Notes under the pieces: model-generated | Told to the model about the DNA's origin: nothing | Database searches by the model: none | Seen by the model: the letters and a program-made list of their open reading frames with translations, nothing else | In this document: one piece after another, positions 58,956 through 64,000 of the stretch | Numbering within the stretch: the first letter of the stretch is position 1 | How the letters are laid out: the number at the start of each line of letters is the position of its first letter | Made by a program: the position numbers and the translations under genes | DNA from: a virus | Length of the DNA stretch: 64,000 bases | Direction: 5' to 3' (one strand) | IMG/VR virus record: IMGVR_UViG_3300025108_000015 | Span: 1 to 64,000 of that record

Positions 58956-59835
58956 TGGGGTATATGAACTACTTCAGACAAAGGGTGAGGTTTACTTGTT
59001 AGAGAATGGTACACGGCACCAAGTTAGTGAACTATTACTTAACAACCCAATTGATACTATCTTTTGTAACCCAAATCAACAAAGTTACAAAATAGATAAA
59101 GACTTGTTGTGGGGTACTGATGTTCGTATTATCAATACCGCATCCACTGGACTAAATCACATTGACTTAGACTATTGTAAATCGGTGGGTATTGAAATCC
59201 AATGTCACAAAAATGACTTTGAGTTAATTAATCAACTACCATCTACTTCCGAGTTAGCATTTGGGTTACTTCTCGACTTGATGAGAAATATCACAATTTC
59301 AAACAATGTGACCAAACGAGATAAAAGCTGGGACTACCTACCATTCGTAGGTCAGCAAATGAAAGACTATAAAGTTGGTATCGTTGGGTATGGTAGATTG
59401 GGTAAGATGATGGCCAAGTTTTGTAGAGCATTTGATGCTGAGGTTTACATCTACGACCCATATTCAGATGAATCTAACATTGAGACATTGGAAGAGTTGT
59501 TTGATATATGTGATGCAGTATCGCTCCACGTTCACGTTACGGATGAAACACGACATATGATTGATTATGATTTACTTTCACGTGGTGTTAAGTTCTTGGT
59601 AAATACATCTCGTGGTGAGATTGTAAATGAAACTGATATCATAAAGGCACTACACGAGTGTAAGTTGTGGGGGTATGGTACTGATGTTATAGAAAATGAG
59701 TTTGGTGACCCATCTAAATCACCATTCTTTAATTTGGAAAATTCAAAATTAAATTGTATATTTACACCACATACAGGAGGAATGACCATACAAGGTCAGA
59801 CCAAAGCATATAAATGGAGTATAGATAAATTATGA
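58918..59835 (+). CDS. D-2-hydroxyacid dehydrogenase family protein
   Basis: This 305-aa protein has INTASTGLNHIDLDYC, YKVGIVGYGRLGKMMAKFCRAF (Rossmann), CDAVSLHVHVTDETRHMI and FLVNTSRGEIVNETDI, as in D-isomer specific 2-hydroxyacid dehydrogenases. The catalytic histidine is in FTPHTGGMT. In sugar clusters these reduce keto acids of modified sugars. The substrate is unknown. Confidence 0.9.
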   Translation: MKIAVITPVKHLDGVYELLQTKGEVYLLENGTRHQVSELLLNNPIDTIFCNPNQQSYKIDKDLLWGTDVRIINTASTGLNHIDLDYCKSVGIEIQCHKNDFELINQLPSTSELAFGLLLDLMRNITISNNVTKRDKSWDYLPFVGQQMKDYKVGIVGYGRLGKMMAKFCRAFDAEVYIYDPYSDESNIETLEELFDICDAVSLHVHVTDETRHMIDYDLLSRGVKFLVNTSRGEIVNETDIIKALHECKLWGYGTDVIENEFGDPSKSPFFNLENSKLNCIFTPHTGGMTIQGQTKAYKWSIDKL

Positions 59836-60374
59836 GAGTACTAGCAATAATTCCAGCAAAGCTGGATTCTAAAAGACTAAAACACAAGAACATTAGAGAG
59901 ATTGATGGTAAACCCATGTTCCTACATTCAGTTGATTATGCAAACGCAAGTCAATACCATGTAGAGGTTATCGTATCATCTGAGAGTGATGTTGTTGGAG
60001 AGATTTGTAATCAACACGAAGTAAGATTCCACAAAAGGACTGCTGAGTTGTGTGGTGATGTTGAGGTTGTGGATGTATATGAATATGTAATCAGTCAGAT
60101 TAAACACGAAGAGTATGACCTTGTGGTTGGATTACAACCCGATAATCCAAATAGGTCACATACTTTGGATGAGTGTATTGACTATATGATTGAGAATAAT
60201 TATGATGACTTGATTACAGTAAATCCATCTTACAAGAGAAGTGGTTCAGTTCGTATATTTAAATACGACTATCTAAAAGCAGGTAAAGTCAGTAAAAGAC
60301 TTGGGTGTATCAAAGATGATGCAACCGATATACACTATGAATCTGACTTGGAAAGTGTAAAAAATAATTTATGA
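59832..60374 (+). CDS. CMP-nonulosonate synthetase-like (NeuA family)
   Basis: This 180-aa protein opens VLAIIPAKLDSKRLKHKNIREIDGKPMFLHSVDYA, the signature of CMP-sialic acid synthetases, followed by VIVSSESD and VVGLQPDNPNRSHTLDECIDYM. It would activate a nonulosonic acid with CTP. It is shorter than typical NeuA (about 225 aa). A NeuB-like gene lies 577 bp downstream. Confidence 0.82.
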   Translation: MRVLAIIPAKLDSKRLKHKNIREIDGKPMFLHSVDYANASQYHVEVIVSSESDVVGEICNQHEVRFHKRTAELCGDVEVVDVYEYVISQIKHEEYDLVVGLQPDNPNRSHTLDECIDYMIENNYDDLITVNPSYKRSGSVRIFKYDYLKAGKVSKRLGCIKDDATDIHYESDLESVKNNL

Positions 60375-60964
60375 AGACAGTCAATAACAGAGCAGCTTTA
60401 AAGAACAAAGCAGATGGGGAAATCAAAAAATTAAAAGAGTTCTGGATTTCATCTGAGATTCCTCTAATTTGCGACTTAGGGAGTAATATAGGATACTATA
60501 CTGAAAGCTTTATCAATCATTTCTCAGAAAGCACAATACATGCTTACGAACCCCACCCGTACAATATTGAAAAGTTTAAAACTTTCGTCAAATCAGATAA
60601 AGTTATTCTTCACGAATACGGATTATTTAATAAGGACACCGAATTGATAATAGGCTTACCAAATCATGCTAAAGATAACAATGGGTGTTATAGTATAAAG
60701 CATACACATAACGGAATAAAGGTCAAATTAAGAAAAGCAGATAAACAAGAGATTCGACCCGATATTGTAAAAATTGATGTAGAAGGAGCAGAACCTCAAA
60801 TATTAGAGTGTGCGGAGTTTTTTAAAAATACTAAACTGATACTTATCGAGATGTTATACAAAGATGATATGAATATAAACGAAGAAATCTCAGAAAGGTT
60901 ATTAGAATTAGGGTACACATATAAATTAAATACAAGTAAAAATAATCAGTTATGGTTAAAGTAA
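60371..60964 (+). CDS. FkbM-family methyltransferase
   Basis: This 197-aa protein has the SAM-binding region LICDLGSNIGYYTESFINHF and IHAYEPHPYNIEKF, and the FkbM signature PDIVKIDVEGAEPQILE. It likely O-methylates a sugar hydroxyl. It overlaps NeuB by 13 bp. Confidence 0.88.
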   Translation: MKTVNNRAALKNKADGEIKKLKEFWISSEIPLICDLGSNIGYYTESFINHFSESTIHAYEPHPYNIEKFKTFVKSDKVILHEYGLFNKDTELIIGLPNHAKDNNGCYSIKHTHNGIKVKLRKADKQEIRPDIVKIDVEGAEPQILECAEFFKNTKLILIEMLYKDDMNINEEISERLLELGYTYKLNTSKNNQLWLK

Positions 60965-61752
60965 TAGCAGAAATAGGTTGGAATCATTGTGGCGATATGG
61001 AACTCGCCAAAGAGATGATTCTATCGGCAAAGGAAAGTGGTGCAACTTACGCAAAGTTTCAAAGTTGGTCAGTTAGTAGACTCAAGCCAGGTGCTTGGGA
61101 TGAAGATGGCCGTAGAGAGATTTATGAGAAAGCAGAACTTACAAGGGAAAGACACATTGAACTAATCAACTATTGTAATGAAGTGGGTATCACTTTTATG
61201 TCAAGTGTATTCAGTATCAAAGATGCAGAACTTCTTGTTGAATTGGGTGTTGAAGATGTGAAGATTCCAAGTTTTGAATCTCGTAATCACGAACTTATCA
61301 AGTATTGTGATGAAAACTTCAAAACAATCTTTATGTCAACTGGGACATCTACCTTTGATGAGATTAAAGAAAGTGTAAACTTAATCAAGATTGCAGACCT
61401 TTATTTATTACATTGTGTATCTACTTACCCTTGTAATCCATCAATGTCAAATATTAATCGAATGAATCGACTAAAGACACTACATATGCCAGTTGGGTAT
61501 TCAGACCATATTCAAGGTGTAGAGTCGGCAAAGGTTGCGATTGGTGAGGGTGCAATGGCTATTGAAAAGCACTTTACTACCGACAATGACTTGCCGGGTC
61601 GTGATAACAAATTCGCAGTACTACCTCATCAAATGAAGGACTTGACTGACCATATCACGATGAGAGAGGAGATGTTTATTCAACACGGGAATGATTTCCA
61701 AGATAGTGAATTGGATTCGAGAAACAACTATACAGGAAGATTCGATGGTTAG
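60952..61752 (+). CDS. Nonulosonic acid synthase (NeuB-like)
   Basis: This 266-aa protein has VIAEIGWNHCGDMELAKEMILSAKESGATYAKFQSW, FMSSVFSIKDAELLVELGVEDVKIPSFE, LLHCVSTYPCNPSM, GYSDHIQGVESAKVAIGEGAMAIEKHFT. These are the TIM-barrel active-site segments of sialic/legionaminic/pseudaminic acid synthases, which condense phosphoenolpyruvate with a 6-carbon sugar. The C-terminal SAF domain (total length usually about 345 aa) is missing. With NeuA-like and NeuC-like genes it completes a core nonulosonate route. Confidence 0.88.
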   Translation: MVKVIAEIGWNHCGDMELAKEMILSAKESGATYAKFQSWSVSRLKPGAWDEDGRREIYEKAELTRERHIELINYCNEVGITFMSSVFSIKDAELLVELGVEDVKIPSFESRNHELIKYCDENFKTIFMSTGTSTFDEIKESVNLIKIADLYLLHCVSTYPCNPSMSNINRMNRLKTLHMPVGYSDHIQGVESAKVAIGEGAMAIEKHFTTDNDLPGRDNKFAVLPHQMKDLTDHITMREEMFIQHGNDFQDSELDSRNNYTGRFDG

Positions 61753-62383
61753 TGTTATAATTAGAAATCACAATGAACACGAGTACATCGGGTTCTCAAT
61801 TCAATCAGTGTTGGAGTATATACCTGATGCTGAGATATTGATAATAGATGACCACTCTACCGATGACTCATTGGGTGTTGTTAAGTTGTTTAACAATAGA
61901 GGTGACATCAAGGTGACTACTATTGATGACTACACTCCTGGTAAAGCAATAAATCTTGGTGTAAAACTCGCTAAGTATGAAACGATTTTAGTATTGTCAG
62001 CACATTCTCAGATTACGAAGATGAATTTGGGTTATGTTCAAACCAAACTAAAGTACTACTCGGCGGTATTTGGAAACCAAACTCCAATTTATAGAGGTAA
62101 AAAAATTACTAAGAGATACATATGGTCTCATTTCGGAACTGATGAAGAGGTGGATAATATGCATTCTACTATTGAAGATAGACCATTCTTACACAATGCA
62201 TTTTGCTTTTACAATAAAAAAGATTTGGTTAAGAATCCATTTGATGAATCTATTCCAGGAAAAGAAGATAGGTATTGGGCAATTGAGATTTTAGAAGAAG
62301 GTAAAAACTATTTATATACACCAAGTATCGAAGTAAATCACTACTATACTGGTAATGGCGCGACTTGGAAAGGATTAGGATAA
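61745..62383 (+). CDS. Glycosyltransferase, GT2
   Basis: 212 aa from ATG 61745 (an upstream start at 61691 would overlap neuB by 62 bp). It opens MVSVIIRNHNEHEYIGFSIQSVLEY, and has ILIIDDHSTDDSLGVV and GKAINLGVKLAKYETILVLSAHSQI. These are marks of family 2 GT-A enzymes. It overlaps neuB by 8 bp and may transfer the nonulosonic acid or another sugar. Confidence 0.85.
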   Translation: MVSVIIRNHNEHEYIGFSIQSVLEYIPDAEILIIDDHSTDDSLGVVKLFNNRGDIKVTTIDDYTPGKAINLGVKLAKYETILVLSAHSQITKMNLGYVQTKLKYYSAVFGNQTPIYRGKKITKRYIWSHFGTDEEVDNMHSTIEDRPFLHNAFCFYNKKDLVKNPFDESIPGKEDRYWAIEILEEGKNYLYTPSIEVNHYYTGNGATWKGLG

Positions 62384-63081
62384 TGTATAATAGAACGAAC
62401 AAAGTATATGATGTGGTGGTGTGTACAACCGCAGTAGATAGGATTGATTTACATGAGATGGTATTTCCAAAGTACATTGAGTTCCTATCGGGATTAAATG
62501 TATATTGGATGTTTACTATGAATGATATATGGAATAGTGCTGATACATCTATTCAATATCTCATATCACTGCTCAAGCAAAATAATATAGATTATAATTT
62601 CAGTTGTCACGGGTTTGGTGGAACTCAGTATGACTTTTACAAATCCGCACACTATTTGGTAAATAATGTTTCTAATATGAATCCTAAATATGGTGTAGTT
62701 TGGTTAGAAGATGATTGGTTACTTACAAAAGAAGATAAAAAACTAAAACCTATATTAGAATCTTTTAATTTTGGTGAGAATGACTACATTGGATTAGCAG
62801 CAAATAAGTTTATGAGTTTTAATCCTGGTGTATTTGGTATGGGGATTATAAATAAAATAATGTTGAAAAACATAAACAATATGGAAGGTGTATATGGACC
62901 ATCAATTGATGATTTTGGGAAGGGTAATCCTGAAAGAGCAAGTTTGTATGGACCAACAAGGCAACCATCCTCGCTAAAATGTCCAGGTAAACATCATCAC
63001 CGACCTTACTTTAAGGATATCGGTAGGAGTTGGGTTTCTCGTAATAAATTAAAAGAAAGAACTTTTAAACAAAATTTATAA
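62383..63081 (+). CDS. Glycosyltransferase-like GT-A protein (putative)
   Basis: 232 aa from ATG 62383, overlapping the upstream stop (TAATG). It has VYDVVVCTTAVDRIDLHEMVFPKY and GVVWLEDDWLLTKEDKKL, where the EDD motif could bind metal. A basic C-terminus follows. I cannot assign a family with certainty. Confidence 0.6.
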   Translation: MYNRTNKVYDVVVCTTAVDRIDLHEMVFPKYIEFLSGLNVYWMFTMNDIWNSADTSIQYLISLLKQNNIDYNFSCHGFGGTQYDFYKSAHYLVNNVSNMNPKYGVVWLEDDWLLTKEDKKLKPILESFNFGENDYIGLAANKFMSFNPGVFGMGIINKIMLKNINNMEGVYGPSIDDFGKGNPERASLYGPTRQPSSLKCPGKHHHRPYFKDIGRSWVSRNKLKERTFKQNL

Positions 63082-63947
63082 TGAAAATATTAGTTACAGG
63101 TGGTGCAGGTTTTGTAGGAACAAACCTCATCAAAAGATTATTGAAAGATGGACACAATGTAGTATCTATCGACAATTATTATACTGGTAATGTACAAAAT
63201 CATCAAAAAGGATGTAAGTATCTAAACCACGACCTCAGAAACATTACTGAGTTTATGGATGTTGATGTTGTATTTCACTTGGCAGCGATTGCCCGTATCC
63301 AACCATCATTCAAATTACCCAAAGAATATTTTACTACCAATGCAAATGGAACTCTGAATTTGGTAGATTGGTGTGCTAATAATAACGTACCAATCATATA
63401 CGCTGGTTCATCATCAAAACATAGTGGTAGATTTAAGAATCCATATACATTCTCAAAAGATGTGGGTGAAGACATCATTTCACTTTATCAGAAACATTAT
63501 GAGTTGAAATCATCAATTACACGATTTTACAATGTATATGGACCACATCATCTAAAAGATGGTGGGTATTGTACTTTAATTGGTAAATGGGAAAAGGCAA
63601 TTGAAGATGGTAAGTCGCTTACTATTTTTGGTGATGGTACTAAACGTAGAGACTTTACTCATATTGACGATATCGTAGACGCATTAGTAAAGATTATGGA
63701 ACAAGGGGCATATGGGTATGACTTTGAACTTGGTAGAGGTAAAAACTACTCTGTTAAAGACATAGCAGATATGTTCAACTATGATGATATTGTTTATGAA
63801 GATGATAAGCCAGGTGAAGCATTGGTAACTCTTTGTGAAGATACACTCGCTAATGAAATACTTGGTTGGATACCAACTAAGGATATAGATAATTACATAA
63901 CAAGTTATATAAATGAAAAAGAACATAATATTCATACCGGCAATTGA
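63081..63947 (+). CDS. NAD-dependent sugar epimerase/dehydratase (SDR)
   Basis: This 288-aa protein has LVTGGAGFVGTNLIKRLL (Rossmann), VFHLAAIARIQPS, AGSSSKHSG, YTFSK (Y-x3-K catalytic pair) and GDGTKRRDFTHIDDIVDALV. UDP-glucose 4-epimerase-type enzymes have the same set. It is a second SDR after the one at 57990. It overlaps the next, partial gene by 35 bp. Confidence 0.9.
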   Translation: MKILVTGGAGFVGTNLIKRLLKDGHNVVSIDNYYTGNVQNHQKGCKYLNHDLRNITEFMDVDVVFHLAAIARIQPSFKLPKEYFTTNANGTLNLVDWCANNNVPIIYAGSSSKHSGRFKNPYTFSKDVGEDIISLYQKHYELKSSITRFYNVYGPHHLKDGGYCTLIGKWEKAIEDGKSLTIFGDGTKRRDFTHIDDIVDALVKIMEQGAYGYDFELGRGKNYSVKDIADMFNYDDIVYEDDKPGEALVTLCEDTLANEILGWIPTKDIDNYITSYINEKEHNIHTGN

Positions 63948-64000
63948 TGCAGGTCGTGGAAGGCACCACGCATACAATTACAGTATTCAATCTTGGCAGA
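63913..64000 (+). CDS. Next gene of the sugar operon, 5' end only
   Basis: A frame opens at ATG 63913 and runs off the window. The visible 29 residues include KKNIIFIPAIDAGRGRHHAY, compatible with a glycosyltransferase N-terminus but not enough to classify. It continues the overlapping gene order, so the operon extends beyond the window. Confidence 0.6.
   Translation, partial: MKKNIIFIPAIDAGRGRHHAYNYSIQSWQ

Overview
The window is a contiguous piece of a large, AT-rich, T4-like myovirus genome. Every credible gene lies on the + strand. Recognisable T4-type proteins are neck gp14, tail completion gp15, sheath gp18, tube gp19, a gp26-like chaperone with a gp51-like frameshift extension, tape measure, gp53-like baseplate protein, SSB gp32, UvsX, RNase H, helicase gp41, NrdA/NrdB, polymerase gp43, clamp gp45 and loader gp44/gp62. 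Ten early-type promoters have the form TTTGG-N19-TATATTAG with a fixed spacer (two have a diverged box). This fits the Bacteroidota housekeeping sigma consensus (TTTG near -33, TAnnTTTG near -7), so I infer a Bacteroidota, probably flavobacterial, host.

Layout. 1-3359: the end of a collagen-like fibre gene with 255-bp tandem repeats, a small 2OG-Fe(II) dioxygenase, and a fusion of a GT4 glycosyltransferase to a domain resembling animal procollagen lysyl hydroxylase (PLOD). 3405-18552: late virion genes (neck, sheath, tube, chaperone pair, tape measure, baseplate), served by TA(T/C)TTATA-type late promoter candidates and stem-loop/promoter modules. 18629-21006: small unknown genes and a family A polymerase-like protein. 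21013-23503: a large unknown late protein and a small conserved one. 23645-34469: recombination, replication and nucleotide metabolism (gp32, UvsX, RNase H, gp41, NrdB, NrdA, thioredoxin, MazG-like), ending in two tandem Mom-like proteins. 34541-45167: an unknown 610-aa protein, a glycosyltransferase, gp43, gp45, a DUF4338-like protein, gp44, an Hc1-like peptide, a zinc ribbon, gp62, a DUF1599 (Nmad1) protein and a Cas4-like nuclease. 45171-46062: a membrane-anchored transglycosylase-like protein and a SLOG-like protein. 46059-64000: a carbamoyltransferase followed by a tightly overlapping run of glycosyltransferases and sugar-nucleotide enzymes, including WlbA-like, NeuC/WecB-like, NeuB-like and NeuA-like proteins.

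How it may work together. The collagen-like repeats place lysine in the Y position of G-X-Y (X-K-G), the site lysyl hydroxylases use, and the neighbouring gene encodes a PLOD-like dioxygenase fused to a glycosyltransferase. The likeliest new system here is therefore phage-encoded hydroxylation and glycosylation of collagen-like fibres, possibly supplied by the sugar-nucleotide island at the other end. A second theme is DNA or nucleotide modification: the tandem Mom-like pair, DUF1599, MazG-like, DUF4338-like and carbamoyltransferase genes. Functions are inferred from motifs read by eye; no database search was run.
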